Notes under the pieces: model-generated
What the model was told of the DNA's origin: nothing
Database searches by the model: none
The model's input: only the letters and a program-made list of their open reading frames with translations
Made by a program: the position numbers and the translations under genes
Shown: positions 49,285 through 59,324 of the stretch, piece after piece
Position numbering within the stretch: position 1 is the stretch's first letter
Layout of the letters: every line of letters starts with the position of its first letter
Origin: Prochlorococcus sp. scB241_528N17
Lineage (GTDB): Bacteria > Cyanobacteriota > Cyanobacteriia > PCC-6307 > Cyanobiaceae
Reading direction: 5' to 3'
DNA: 64,000 nucleotides
Assembly (NCBI GenBank): GCA_000634735.1
Contig: JFLG01000077.1
Span: 62,001-126,000, forward strand

Positions 49285-49476
49285 CTATTTAATTTTTATT
49301 TTAATATCTACGCCTAAGTTACTTTTAGTAGTTAATATTTCTTTTCTTAAGATTCCATAAGTAAAAATTCTAGATAAAGTTTTCAAAGATTTAAAAACCA
49401 AAAAAACAGTAAACAAAAAGAAAACAATAATATTTTCTACAAGAATATTTTTATTTTTATTATCTAAATTGCTCAT
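49285..49476 (-). CDS. Small membrane protein
   Basis: The product has 63 residues with one span (about 13-30, VENIIVFFLFTVFLVF), then a basic segment and a Lys/Ile end. It follows the PfkB gene after 16 bases and precedes the basic membrane protein. No function known. Confidence 0.5.
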   Translation of the reverse strand: MSNLDNKNKNILVENIIVFFLFTVFLVFKSLKTLSRIFTYGILRKEILTTKSNLGVDIKIKIK

Positions 49477-49492
49477 GTAAGTGTTAATTCAA

Positions 49493-50362
49493 TTATTTTT
49501 CAACATTATTTGCATATGGTCCGAAAAATTCACTAGCGTCTCTTCCCATTACTTTAGCAAGATTTAAACTTTTATCTATATCCCATTTAGATGCCATTCC
49601 ATAAAGAATACCCGCAGCAAAAGAATCACCACATCCATAAGAATCAACCTTTAATTTTTTGTTTTTAAGAGCCTTATATCTTCCTCCTGGGAATATTATT
49701 CCTCCCTTCTCTCCCTCGGTTTTAATAGTATATTTGGGTTTTAACGATAATTCAGAAAAAGAAAAAACTTCTCCGGGATCAAGATTACTGCCTATTAATC
49801 CATCTAAAAGAACATTTGAATTATTAATTGTATTTAATCCTACCCTTGGTGTTGTACAGAGTATTGAAGCCGATCTAGCCATTTTAAAAATCTCTGAATC
49901 AGATGCAGTAATAAAAATTCCGTCCATTTTTTTTAAAATGTTCCATTCTAAATTGTCTTTATGAGTTGGAGCTAACCTTTCTCCAATAACTGTTATTGCT
50001 CTTTCACCTTGAGAGTCAATTAAACTAAATCCTCTCCTAGTTGGTTTATCACGCCAAGCTACATGCAACTTAATCCCCATATTTGAGAGAATCTTAAAAC
50101 ACTTATCTCCATAATCATCATTACCTAATGACGTAAAAAAATGAATTTGGTTTGAAGTTAAATCAGAAAGTATTTTCGCGATAATAGATCCACCACCAGC
50201 TGGATAATCAAGGGACTTTTCAGAATGAGAAATGACTCCGGGTTTTGGTAATTGATCAACCTTTAAAAAATTTATCCACTCAATATGACCAACAACGGCA
50301 AAATTTAAATTTCCTTTTTTAAATTTATAGTCTTCAACTTTATTATTCTTTTCAACAACCAT
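49493..50362 (-). CDS. PfkB-family carbohydrate kinase
   Basis: The product has 289 residues. GGGSIIAKILSDLT (56-69) and the C-terminal VDSYGCGDSFAAGILYGMA are the PfkB signatures; the latter has the catalytic Asp and the anion hole of the ribokinase fold. It phosphorylates a sugar or nucleoside not identifiable here. It begins the leftward group with the two small membrane genes. Confidence 0.85.
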   Translation of the reverse strand: MVVEKNNKVEDYKFKKGNLNFAVVGHIEWINFLKVDQLPKPGVISHSEKSLDYPAGGGSIIAKILSDLTSNQIHFFTSLGNDDYGDKCFKILSNMGIKLHVAWRDKPTRRGFSLIDSQGERAITVIGERLAPTHKDNLEWNILKKMDGIFITASDSEIFKMARSASILCTTPRVGLNTINNSNVLLDGLIGSNLDPGEVFSFSELSLKPKYTIKTEGEKGGIIFPGGRYKALKNKKLKVDSYGCGDSFAAGILYGMASKWDIDKSLNLAKVMGRDASEFFGPYANNVEK

Positions 50363-50403
50363 AAGCTTTTAAATACTATTATTAAAAGAAATATTTTTGA
50401 CAA

Positions 50404-50775
50404 GTGAATTCATTTAACATTTTAAAAGATAATAAACAGATACTATCTTTTCTTTACCTTTTTCTATCAATTTTAGGGGCCGTTCTGCCAATGTTGGCAA
50501 ATTTCGAATTTGCTAGGGAATATGGAAACAGCTTTGATATAAATAACTTCATTTCTTTAGCGAATGCAAACCCTGCAGCTCAGTCAATTTCTAGAGACTT
50601 ATTAGTAGGTGCAAGCGCTATTTTTATATGGATAGTAAATGAATCAAAAAAACTAAACATGAAGAATATGTGGGTTGTATACATTGGAACTTTTCTTATA
50701 GCCTTCGCATTCTCTGCACCTTTTTTCTTATTTCTAAGAGAGAGAAGAATTATTGAATTAGAAAAGATTAATTAA
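50404..50775 (+). CDS. DUF2834-like membrane protein
   Basis: The product has 123 residues from GTG with three spans (about 14-34, 65-80 and 92-110). The segment FISLANANPAAQSISRDLLVGASAIFIWIVNE and the spacing match the DUF2834 family. It is divergent from the PfkB gene. Its stop overlaps the end of the convergent MFS gene by four bases. Confidence 0.7.
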   Translation: MNSFNILKDNKQILSFLYLFLSILGAVLPMLANFEFAREYGNSFDINNFISLANANPAAQSISRDLLVGASAIFIWIVNESKKLNMKNMWVVYIGTFLIAFAFSAPFFLFLRERRIIELEKIN

Positions 50776-52001
50776 AATAATCTCTTAAATAGAATTGTAA
50801 ATGCAATAAAGCAACAACAAGAAATTGAAAGCCAGATTATTGAAGCATAACCAAATAGATCTAATATGCGTCCCGAAATAAATGGTCCAAAAAAATAACC
50901 CATAGCGAAACATTGTGATAAGAGAGCAAGTGCAAACCCTTTTTTGTTTGAAGGAGCTATTCTGAAAACGACATCTGTTGACGTTGGAAGAAATGAAGCG
51001 GTACCTAAACTTACTAATATCAATGAAAAAGAAATTAAATAAAAAGCTGGGATATTTAGATAACTAGAAATAAATAATAAAAATGAAGCGAAAGAGAAAT
51101 TTATTAAACTAAATTTCAAGCCATATAATCTTCCTTTCTTAGATATCCAAGAACCGACAGGCCATTGTAAAAACAACAATAAAATTAACTGAATAGAAAT
51201 TATAAGACTAATAATTTCTTTGCTTAATGCATTCCGATATACCCCACCTTTAACAAGATCCAGAGGCAAAGTCACTTGAATCAGAGCTAAAGAGGTAGTT
51301 ATCAATAAAATAGATAAAATTATTATTGTTGAATTTCTATTCCATTTTAATTGTCCCTGATTAATTGGATCTACTAATTTTTTTTGGAAATTTTCTAAGT
51401 TACTTTTAATAGAAGAACTATTTCTAGATATTAAATATATGATAACTATCATGCAAAATATATCATTAATAAAAATTGATTTAGAATACAAAAAATTCGT
51501 CATATAACCCCCTAAGAATACCCCTAGAAATATTCCTAAAGCCTCCGAACTTCTAACAAGAGCATACGCTTTGCGTGTTTCGATTGGAAGGCAAAAATAG
51601 GGCACCCCAAACTCTGCAGCAGGCCAATATATTCCTGCAGCAGCCCCAACAAGTGATTGTCCAATTATGTACAAAAAAGTATCTCTAGAAAAAATAAGGC
51701 ATAAGCTAGCAGCAATACTTAGTATTGAAGAAGAAATTATTGGAAATTGTATTTTCCCTATTTTGTTAAGATAATTACCTGTAAAGAGTCTTGTTAGAGT
51801 TCCAATTATTGCTGAAATGGTAAACCCCAAGCCAATATCTGTTGCCGATAATCCTAGGTTATTAAAAATAAGTGATGTTAAATAAATAACACCTCCTGCT
51901 CCAAATGCAGCGAAAAATCTTATCTTGGTTATTAACCTCAAATGATATGGAAATTGAATCCACCAATTTTTGCTAATTTGTAAACTATTTGGACTAATCA
52001 C
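50772..52001 (-). CDS. MFS transporter
   Basis: The product has 409 residues with twelve hydrophobic spans. GLGFTISAIIGTLTRLFTGNYLNKIGKIQFP is the motif-A region after TM2, and the second half mirrors it. The drug-efflux or solute role cannot be told. It starts at GTG 52001, with only two bases to the divergent hydrolase GTG at 52004, so one or both true starts may be internal. Confidence 0.85.
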   Translation of the reverse strand: MISPNSLQISKNWWIQFPYHLRLITKIRFFAAFGAGGVIYLTSLIFNNLGLSATDIGLGFTISAIIGTLTRLFTGNYLNKIGKIQFPIISSSILSIAASLCLIFSRDTFLYIIGQSLVGAAAGIYWPAAEFGVPYFCLPIETRKAYALVRSSEALGIFLGVFLGGYMTNFLYSKSIFINDIFCMIVIIYLISRNSSSIKSNLENFQKKLVDPINQGQLKWNRNSTIIILSILLITTSLALIQVTLPLDLVKGGVYRNALSKEIISLIISIQLILLLFLQWPVGSWISKKGRLYGLKFSLINFSFASFLLFISSYLNIPAFYLISFSLILVSLGTASFLPTSTDVVFRIAPSNKKGFALALLSQCFAMGYFFGPFISGRILDLFGYASIIWLSISCCCFIAFTILFKRLF

Positions 52002-52003
52002 TA

Positions 52004-53554
52004 GTGAAATACATTTTTATAATTTTTTTTTGTTTTTGTGATTTATTTTTTAATAATGGTTTAAAGGCTGCTGAAAAGATAAATATTAAGTTTGAAGAGA
52101 TGGAAATCCCTCTTACTATAGAACAATTATCAAAATTAGAAAAATACAAAGATGATTCAACAGAATTATTAGATTGGTTAAAAAAAAATGGATTTATAAG
52201 AGTTTTTGAATTATCAAAATTTTTAGAATTTCCAGTTTTCAAAGAAGAGGGATTAAATAGAGAAATATTAAGAAGTTGGATAGGGCGTAAAATTCTTACA
52301 GAATTAAGCAAAAGCTTTAAAGTTCCAAATGACAATAATGGAACAGAAATATATAACACTATAGAAAATTTATTAGATCAAAAAAAAGAAGTTTCAACTT
52401 TAGAAATCATAAAGGCATTACCATCAGAAGAAATTTCACTTGATATTGATAATTTAATTTTAATAATTTCATCTTGGAAAAATGAATTATCAATGCAACA
52501 AGAACTTTTATCCAAATTAAATAAACTTGAAAAAACGAACCATAATTACTTTAAAAATGCTGAAAAAGAATCAACTCAAAATCTAATAAAAATTGATAAA
52601 AAAATTTATGCCCCTCACCGAGTGAAACCTTTTGAAATTGAAATATGGAAAAACAATAAAACAAATCATGATAAAGAACTGGTAATTTTTATGCCAGGAC
52701 TTGGAGGCGAAATTAATAATTTCAAATGGATTGGCAACGAATTGGCTAACAGAGGTTGGCCAATATTATTCATTGATCATAGAGGGAGTAATCTAGATTC
52801 ATTCATAGAAGTTCTTGAAGGTAAGGAAACAATACCGGGAAGTGCAGACTTTTTCTTATATAGAATTAAAGATTTAGATGCTGTATTAAAAGCTCATGAA
52901 AATGGAGAATTTGATTTACCTAATGATTCTTATATTTTAATGGGGCATTCACTTGGTGCTTTAATAGCACTTCTATATGAAGGCAATAAACCTACTGATC
53001 AACTAGAGGAAAATTGCGATTCGGCATTAAAAGACTTTGCGTTAACAAATTTATCTAAATTACTTCAATGTCAGTTGAGCGAAATACCATTCCCTAAGAA
53101 AAACAACACTAATAAGGCTAGTGCGATTATAGGTTTTAATTCATTTGGCAGTTTAGTATGGCCAAAAGAAAATAGTACGGGTATTAAAACACCAACTCTT
53201 CTAATAGGTGGTACGTATGACCTTATTACACCATTAATGAATGAACAATTTAGAGTCTTTTCTGCTTTAAAAAATCCATCAAATAGATTTTTAATTATTG
53301 AAGGAGCAAGTCATTTTTCTCCAATAAGAATTAATAAAAGCCATAAAGAAAATAATGACGTCTTCAAAATAAGTGAATCTTTTATTGGTTCAGAGCCAAT
53401 ATTAGTACAAGATTTATCTAAGAAATTTATAGTTGAATTTTTAAAAAATATTAAAGACCAAAAGATCCCTAATGTGATTAAAAACCAAAGAGATTTAGGA
53501 CTTGATTTCCATCTTTTAGATCTTGAAACAATAAAAGAAATTTCCAAAAATTAG
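52004..53554 (+). CDS. Alpha/beta hydrolase with DUF1400-like N-terminal domain
   Basis: The product has 516 residues from GTG. A signal peptide (YIFIIFFCFCDLFFNNGLKA) is followed by a helical N-terminal domain (40-170) resembling DUF1400. The alpha/beta-hydrolase part has the oxyanion/loop segment VIFMPGLGGEINNF, LFIDHRGSNLDSF, and nucleophile GHSLGAL (Ser316); LLIGGTYDLITP gives the Asp and GASHFSP the His. Exported hydrolase of a dienelactone-hydrolase or lipase type; substrate unknown. Confidence 0.8.
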   Translation: MKYIFIIFFCFCDLFFNNGLKAAEKINIKFEEMEIPLTIEQLSKLEKYKDDSTELLDWLKKNGFIRVFELSKFLEFPVFKEEGLNREILRSWIGRKILTELSKSFKVPNDNNGTEIYNTIENLLDQKKEVSTLEIIKALPSEEISLDIDNLILIISSWKNELSMQQELLSKLNKLEKTNHNYFKNAEKESTQNLIKIDKKIYAPHRVKPFEIEIWKNNKTNHDKELVIFMPGLGGEINNFKWIGNELANRGWPILFIDHRGSNLDSFIEVLEGKETIPGSADFFLYRIKDLDAVLKAHENGEFDLPNDSYILMGHSLGALIALLYEGNKPTDQLEENCDSALKDFALTNLSKLLQCQLSEIPFPKKNNTNKASAIIGFNSFGSLVWPKENSTGIKTPTLLIGGTYDLITPLMNEQFRVFSALKNPSNRFLIIEGASHFSPIRINKSHKENNDVFKISESFIGSEPILVQDLSKKFIVEFLKNIKDQKIPNVIKNQRDLGLDFHLLDLETIKEISKN

Positions 53555-54573
53555 TACTCTATTCGTGGATCTAAATACGCGATTAAAATATCCACGAAGA
53601 GATTTAAAGAGACTATGAGCATAGAGGTAAAAATTACAATTCCTTGAACCAAGGTATAGTCTCTTTGAGAAATAGCTTCATGTAATCTTAAAGCAATACC
53701 TGGCCATGAAAAAGTTACCTCGAACAATAGAGCACCTCCTGCTAATGAGGCCATAGTCAAGCCAGAAATAGTGACAATTGGCAATAGGGCATTTGGCAAT
53801 GCATGGTTTAAAAATATTTTTTTCTTTGATATTCCTCTACATATAGCAGCATTTACATAATCACTTTTTAATGACTTATCCAAATTTAATCTTAATGAGC
53901 GGCTGAATATACCACTTAATAAAAAGCCAAGGGTAATCGAAGGAAGTGCGAGATGATAAAGACTATCTTTTAAGGCAATAATATTCTTTGAAAGAATACT
54001 ATCTAAAACTAGAAAACCTGTAATTTGAGGTTGTTGTTGAAATATTGGAAATCTACCTCCAATTGGGGAAATATTAAAAAATACTGAAAATAATAATTGC
54101 GCTAACATTGCACCCCAAAAAGGAGGGATCGCATATGTGGCAATTCCTAATATTCTCGCAATATAATCAGTCTTTTTCCCTCTATTTCTTAAGCCAAGTA
54201 ATCCCAATGGGAATCCTATTAGTGTGGCACTTAATATTGAAAAGAATCCAAGCTCAAGACTTGCAGGCAATGACTTAATAATAATATTAAGGACAGGCTC
54301 TTGGGTACTAAGAGATTGGCCAAAATCTAAGTGCAATATATTTTTAATATAAGAAAAATATTGATTTATTAAAGGTTCATTTAGCCCCAATTTATTTCTT
54401 AGAAATTCCCTAGAAACCTCATCTGCACCAGATCCAAGTATTGCATCGACAGGATCGCCGGGAGCAATTCTTAATAAAATAAAAACTAATGAAGAAATTA
54501 TCCATAACATTATGGGTATTAATGAAATTTTTAATAGGGAATAATTTAGTAGTTTATTTAAATTTCTACTCAT
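53551..54573 (-). CDS. Oligopeptide/dipeptide-type ABC permease (DppB family)
   Basis: The product has 340 residues with six spans, and belongs to the DppB/OppB group. LLRIAPGDPVDAILG (31-45) follows TM1, and DYVNAAICRGISKKKIFLNHALPNALLP is the EAA-like ATPase contact loop. Its start overlaps the binding-protein stop by eight bases. No ATPase or DppC-type partner is in the window. Confidence 0.87.
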   Translation of the reverse strand: MSRNLNKLLNYSLLKISLIPIMLWIISSLVFILLRIAPGDPVDAILGSGADEVSREFLRNKLGLNEPLINQYFSYIKNILHLDFGQSLSTQEPVLNIIIKSLPASLELGFFSILSATLIGFPLGLLGLRNRGKKTDYIARILGIATYAIPPFWGAMLAQLLFSVFFNISPIGGRFPIFQQQPQITGFLVLDSILSKNIIALKDSLYHLALPSITLGFLLSGIFSRSLRLNLDKSLKSDYVNAAICRGISKKKIFLNHALPNALLPIVTISGLTMASLAGGALLFEVTFSWPGIALRLHEAISQRDYTLVQGIVIFTSMLIVSLNLFVDILIAYLDPRIEY

Positions 54574-56137
54574 TAATTAACTCAAGATCACTCAATGAAA
54601 TTATTCCTGCACCATTAAAAATAGGTTTAGATATTTTATTTTGTGACCATGCTTTTTGAGAGGATATCCAAATAGGAATATAAGGTATTGAACGTGCTGC
54701 TATTTTTTCAATTTCTACAAGTTTTTCTAATCTTTTAATTCCACTTATTTTTTCACTCTCAAGAAATAAACTTTCCACTTTATTAGATCCCCAAAAACTA
54801 CCACTGTAAACTGATTCTCCTTTTTTACATATGCCATCCACTATTTCATTACAACTTAAAAGAGGGGTGAGATAGGCCTCTGGATCTGAATAAGCCCCAG
54901 TCCAATCGAGAAGAACTGCCGTATAAATTCCTAAACTTAAATTCTTATAAACTGTTGTAGATTCAACCCCATTGAGTTCAATATCAATACAATCTTTCAA
55001 AGAACTTTTAATTTCTTCTTGCCATGTAAGAGCAATAAGCTTGTCAGCTGGTACATTAGATCTATAAGTAAGGGGTATTTTTAGAATATTTCCATTGCAA
55101 TAATTTTCTTTTTGCAATAACCTTCTTGATTCTAAATAATCGTATTTGGGCCAAAGTTCTTGATTATCTTTTTTTAATATCGGAGGAACAATTGATCTAG
55201 AGGGCTTCCTTAATCCATAACTTACTTTCTCACTAATCAATTTTCTATTAAGACTTTTTGCCAAAGCCAGTCTTAAATTAAGATTATTAAAGGGATAAGA
55301 ACTAGTTTTAAGACTTATAAAACTTAATTCAGTGAAAGGGCTATTACCTTCATTAAACTGTTTATTTTTGCTTAAATTATTTAAACTTTTTCTCTGACTA
55401 TCATCAATTGAATTTGATAAAAGCACGTCAATTTGTTTACTTTTTAAAGCCCCAAAAAGAGATGATGAATTTGAATATCCCACAAAATTAACACCGCTAT
55501 TTAAGGGCTTTTCACCCCAATAATTCAAATATGGATCAATTGATTGAACTTCATTAGAAAAACTAGTCAGCACATACTTGCCAGTACCAACGAATTTTTT
55601 ATTTAGAAACTTATCAGAATATTGTTTGTAAAATGTAGGAGATATTGGAGTTAAATTTACTGATGTGAGTAAACCATTTAAAGAACTTGATGGTTTATTC
55701 AAATTGATTATGACTGAATATTCACTTGGCGTTTCTATTGATTTAATCTTATTTCCTAAAATATAGTTCATCGTTCCAATTCTTTTGAATCTATCAATGG
55801 TAAACTTCATAGCATTTGAGTTAAATGCAGTTCCATCGTGAAAAAAAATATTCTTTCTTAAATTGATAGTTATTTGAAGTCTATCCTTTGAAATAACTGG
55901 CATCCCCAAGGCCAATTGAGGAATTAATTCTCCATCAGAATTTAATTCATATAATGTGTCTCCAAGAGAACTGATTAATTGAATTGCTTTAAGAGTATTT
56001 GCTCTAGCTGGATCTAAAGATTCAATTTTTCCAGAACTTGCTACTATGATTTTTTTAGATATTCTTTTTGAGCCGCAAGAATTCTGTAAAAAAGAAATTA
56101 AAATAATAAATATTGATAAAACAACTTTTTTTTTCAT
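54566..56137 (-). CDS. ABC transporter substrate-binding protein (peptide/nickel family)
   Basis: The product has 523 residues. The N-terminal LSIFIILISFLQNSCGSK is a lipoprotein signal (LQNSC-like). SLDPARANTLKAIQLISSLGDTLYEL is the family 5 binding-protein start, and FHDGTAFNSNAMKFTIDRFKR is its signature. It binds peptides or a similar ligand outside the membrane for the DppB-like permease, to which it is coupled by overlap. The upstream small gene overlaps its start. Confidence 0.87.
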   Translation of the reverse strand: MKKKVVLSIFIILISFLQNSCGSKRISKKIIVASSGKIESLDPARANTLKAIQLISSLGDTLYELNSDGELIPQLALGMPVISKDRLQITINLRKNIFFHDGTAFNSNAMKFTIDRFKRIGTMNYILGNKIKSIETPSEYSVIINLNKPSSSLNGLLTSVNLTPISPTFYKQYSDKFLNKKFVGTGKYVLTSFSNEVQSIDPYLNYWGEKPLNSGVNFVGYSNSSSLFGALKSKQIDVLLSNSIDDSQRKSLNNLSKNKQFNEGNSPFTELSFISLKTSSYPFNNLNLRLALAKSLNRKLISEKVSYGLRKPSRSIVPPILKKDNQELWPKYDYLESRRLLQKENYCNGNILKIPLTYRSNVPADKLIALTWQEEIKSSLKDCIDIELNGVESTTVYKNLSLGIYTAVLLDWTGAYSDPEAYLTPLLSCNEIVDGICKKGESVYSGSFWGSNKVESLFLESEKISGIKRLEKLVEIEKIAARSIPYIPIWISSQKAWSQNKISKPIFNGAGIISLSDLELINE

Positions 56138-56424
56138 ATTTCATAATTACTTAGTTTTTCTGAAGAATTATTTGAGCAGAAAATTTGTAAGGTTATTTGA
56201 TTTATTTCTAAAGCAAATGTTTTTTTTGAATTCCAGGCAAAAGGCCACTCTCTCACCCAACAAATTTCTTTACTTATATTTAAACCAATTACTTGAAAAG
56301 TCTTATTGCTATTTTTAATTTTTACACAAGCACCTTTATAAAGGTTTTCAGAAGAAATTAAATTATTATTATTTTCACTGTCTAATAGTTTTGAATGAAT
56401 CATTAAGGTTCTAAAACCAAACAC
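56134..56424 (-). CDS. Small hypothetical protein coupled to the binding-protein gene
   Basis: The product has 96 residues from GTG 56424, or 89 from the ATG at 56403. It is soluble, with a small beta domain (GACVKIKNSNKTFQVIGLNISKEICWVREWPF). Its TGA overlaps the ATG of the binding-protein gene (ATGA at 56137-56134), so it is translationally coupled. No family recognised. Position suggests a regulator or accessory protein. Confidence 0.55.
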   Translation of the reverse strand: MFGFRTLMIHSKLLDSENNNNLISSENLYKGACVKIKNSNKTFQVIGLNISKEICWVREWPFAWNSKKTFALEINQITLQIFCSNNSSEKLSNYEI

Positions 56425-56473
56425 TTACTTTCTTCGGTTTACCAAGCTATAAAGAAATTTGCAAACTATTTTT

Positions 56474-57775
56474 TTAAATACAACTTAATTGACTTGCAAT
56501 AATTTTGACTTCATTTAGCGAATTTATTTCATCTTTCGATTTCTCAAAATCTCCATTATTCACCTCATGAGTAATAACGACAATTTCTGCTTTGTCCTCA
56601 CTTGCATCAAGTTGAACAATTGATTCGATTGATACATTATTCTTTCCAAAAATATCTCCAATCTTTCCTATGACGCCAGGACTGTCAAGACATATAATTC
56701 TAAGGTAATTTTTTTTGTTTATTTGTGAAGATTCTATGATATGACAGGTTCTCCAGAAATCAAAAGATAACAATGGATCGACTGAATTATTATCTTTTGC
56801 TGAGGCGGCATGCAGATTTAATATATCTGATACTACAGATGCAGCAGTTGGGCCACTCCCTGCACCCGGACCATACAACATTATTTCTCCAAGAGGATCA
56901 GCCTCTATCAATAAGGCATTATTAACACCCTTAACTGTTGCTAATGGATGAGATTTTGGAATCAAAGAAGGGCCTACCCAAATATTCAAAGCAAGTGAAT
57001 CATTACTATTTGTTTGTCCCCTTTCGGAAAGCGCTAAAAGTTTTATTTCAAATCCTAATTTATTAGCATATTCGATATCCTTGAGATTAATTTTACTAAT
57101 ACCCTCAGAATGTATCTCCTCTCTTTTGATTTTCCCTCCAAATGCGAGTTCACTAAGGATTGAAATCTTATCAGCAGCATCATGCCCCTCAACATCTGCA
57201 GTTGGATCAAATTCTGCGTAACCAAGGCTTTGGGCCAATTTTAAAGTCTCCTTATAATCAGCTTTTTCATTTGCCATCTTTGAAAGAATAAAATTTGTTG
57301 TGCCATTTATTATCCCAACCATTTTTTTTATACTGTTACTTTTTAATGATCTTTTTAAGGGTTCAATTATTGGAATCCCCCCGCAAACAGCGGCTTCTGA
57401 CAATATATACACTCCTTCTTTAGATGCAGTTTTATATATTTCTTCTCCATATCTTGCAATAACTGCTTTATTTGCGGTAATAACAGATTTACCTAATTTT
57501 AATGATTGCAGAATAATTTCTTTCGCTAAATCAACCCCACCCATTACTTCAACAATTACATCTATAGATGGGTCATTAATTAGTTTAAATGGATCATCAG
57601 TTAATAAATTATTATTTAGCTCAATATCTCTTTTTTTATTAAGATCTTTAACTGCTATTTTTGAAATTTCTATTTCTTTTAGAATTGGATGTGAATCAAG
57701 TTCAGAAGTTAATATTTTATAAATCCCTGAACCTACAGTTCCAAAACCTACAATACCAATTTTGCATTTTCTCAT
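56474..57775 (-). CDS. hom: Homoserine dehydrogenase
   Basis: The product has 433 residues, the right length. GIVGFGTVGSGIYK (8-21) binds NAD(P). EAAVCGGIPIIEPLKRSL and GIINGTTNFILSKM mark the catalytic domain, and GYAEFDPTADVEGHDAADK is the signature. The C-terminal ACT domain (LRIICLDSPGVIGKIGDIF) senses amino acids. It reduces aspartate semialdehyde to homoserine for threonine and methionine. Confidence 0.94.
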   Translation of the reverse strand: MRKCKIGIVGFGTVGSGIYKILTSELDSHPILKEIEISKIAVKDLNKKRDIELNNNLLTDDPFKLINDPSIDVIVEVMGGVDLAKEIILQSLKLGKSVITANKAVIARYGEEIYKTASKEGVYILSEAAVCGGIPIIEPLKRSLKSNSIKKMVGIINGTTNFILSKMANEKADYKETLKLAQSLGYAEFDPTADVEGHDAADKISILSELAFGGKIKREEIHSEGISKINLKDIEYANKLGFEIKLLALSERGQTNSNDSLALNIWVGPSLIPKSHPLATVKGVNNALLIEADPLGEIMLYGPGAGSGPTAASVVSDILNLHAASAKDNNSVDPLLSFDFWRTCHIIESSQINKKNYLRIICLDSPGVIGKIGDIFGKNNVSIESIVQLDASEDKAEIVVITHEVNNGDFEKSKDEINSLNEVKIIASQLSCI

Positions 57776-57820
57776 TGTTTTATTTCTTTTTACTTTGAAT
57801 TTAATTTTATATTATTAGAC

Positions 57821-58240
57821 CTACAAAAATTCATTTGCTTGAGACTGCATTTTCAATAAAATATTTAAAAAACCATTTGATCGTGAAGGGGTTAAGCTTG
57901 CTTTTAAACCAGTATCTTCTATAAATTTCTTATCTATTTCAACAACTTCATTTGGTGTTAACTCATTTAATCCACTTATTAGAAAGGCCAATAAACCCTT
58001 TGTTATGAGAGCATCAGAATATCCTTCCCAAAATAATTTACCGGCTTTAATAGTTGCCTTAACAAAAACTTCTGAAACGCATCCCTTAACTTTATTTTCT
58101 TCAACAAGGATTTCACTATCTGGTTCTTTCAATTTTTTGCCTAACCACAAAATGTATTCATATTTTCTTTTTGGATCTTCTGATTTCTTCAACTTTTCAA
58201 CTAATGTTGATAAATTATTGTATTTTTCCTGATTTTCCAT
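57821..58240 (-). CDS. sufE: SufE-family sulfur acceptor
   Basis: The product has 139 residues. KVKGCVSEVFVKATIK (50-65) carries the active-site Cys54 (GCxS) that accepts persulfide from SufS. The rest has the SufE helical order. It supplies sulfur for Fe-S assembly in the cytoplasm. It is in line with the hom gene. Confidence 0.88.
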   Translation of the reverse strand: MENQEKYNNLSTLVEKLKKSEDPKRKYEYILWLGKKLKEPDSEILVEENKVKGCVSEVFVKATIKAGKLFWEGYSDALITKGLLAFLISGLNELTPNEVVEIDKKFIEDTGLKASLTPSRSNGFLNILLKMQSQANEFL

Positions 58241-58278
58241 TTTTAAAACTATAAATTAATCACTTTATGAATCTTCTA

Positions 58279-58836
58279 TTATACAAATATTTCTTTTTCC
58301 GTGATAAAGCCAGATAAAGGAATATCCCACTCAGCTCTGGTTAATGTAATCTTACTTACACAATTAGAAGTTAATACTCCAATGCATGGAACATTTCTCC
58401 AATCATTATCTCGCCTCAATTTATCAAAATAACCTCCTCCATATCCTAATCTTGTTAAATTTTTATCCACGGAAAGACATGGTACAAATATCATACTTAT
58501 CTGCAAATAACTTAATGGAGAAGAATTATTTGGACTTAGTATCCCCTGAGAATCTTTGGTAAGAGGTTTTTCGTCCCATGGATAAAATAACAACTCTTTT
58601 TTATCTTTACATCTAGGCAAAGCTAAACTAAATTTTTTTTTAAGACTTCTTATATCAACTTCATTTTTTAGAGGCCAATATATGCCTATATAACCAATAT
58701 TTATATATCCTTTAACAAGTGAATCAATATATAATTTTACATTCTTTTCTACATTTTCTCTTTGATTAAGAGAAGTCCCATCTCTTAATTTTCTAAAAGT
58801 ATCCCTCTCCAATTTCTTATTTTCAAAGATCGTCAT
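58279..58836 (-). CDS. 5-formyltetrahydrofolate cyclo-ligase
   Basis: The product has 185 residues. YIGIYWPLKNEVDIR begins the fold, and LTRLGYGGGYFDKLRRD (127-143) is the signature phosphate/ATP loop of MTHFS. It converts 5-formyl-THF to 5,10-methenyl-THF with ATP. It lies nine bases after the ruvC stop. Confidence 0.88.
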   Translation of the reverse strand: MTIFENKKLERDTFRKLRDGTSLNQRENVEKNVKLYIDSLVKGYINIGYIGIYWPLKNEVDIRSLKKKFSLALPRCKDKKELLFYPWDEKPLTKDSQGILSPNNSSPLSYLQISMIFVPCLSVDKNLTRLGYGGGYFDKLRRDNDWRNVPCIGVLTSNCVSKITLTRAEWDIPLSGFITEKEIFV

Positions 58837-58845
58837 ATTAAATTT

Positions 58846-59319
58846 TCAGGTAAAGCCATCCTCATTTAGTTTTGTGAGTGCTATAGCCAATGCATCTGCT
58901 GAATCATCAGGTTTTGGAGGTTTGTCAAGATCTAAGTTATACATAACAGCATCAAGAATATCTTTTTTAGAGGCCTTTCCAGAACCAGCAATTGTTAATT
59001 TTATCTGAGCAGGTGAATACTCACTAACATGAATTTTTTTAGAGGCCAATACCATCATAATCACGCCTCTGGCCTGCACCACACTAATAGTAGTGCTTGA
59101 CTTGTAAAAGAAATATTTTTCTACTGCCGCTGCAGTTGGGTTCCAATGATTTATTATTTCATTAAGATCTTGGAATATCTCATAAAGTCTATCTTCTTCT
59201 TTTTTATCTTTACCTGTCTCAATGACGCCACAATCTAATAATATCTTTCTTTCATTTTCTATCTCAATTATTCCATAACCAACTCTAGCTAATCCAGGGT
59301 CAATCCCAATTATTCGCAC
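58846..59319 (-). CDS. ruvC: Holliday-junction resolvase RuvC
   Basis: The product has 157 residues. [17 protein letters not shown] (3-19) has the first catalytic Asp. AAAVEKYFF has the Glu, and the C-terminal [12 protein letters not shown] has the last two Asp. The resolvase cleaves four-way junctions with RuvAB. It ends nine bases from the cyclo-ligase gene and begins five bases from the chlI stop. Confidence 0.94.
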   Translation of the reverse strand: MRIIGIDPGLARVGYGIIEIENERKILLDCGVIETGKDKKEEDRLYEIFQDLNEIINHWNPTAAAVEKYFFYKSSTTISVVQARGVIMMVLASKKIHVSEYSPAQIKLTIAGSGKASKKDILDAVMYNLDLDKPPKPDDSADALAIALTKLNEDGFT

Positions 59320-59324
59320 TGTTA

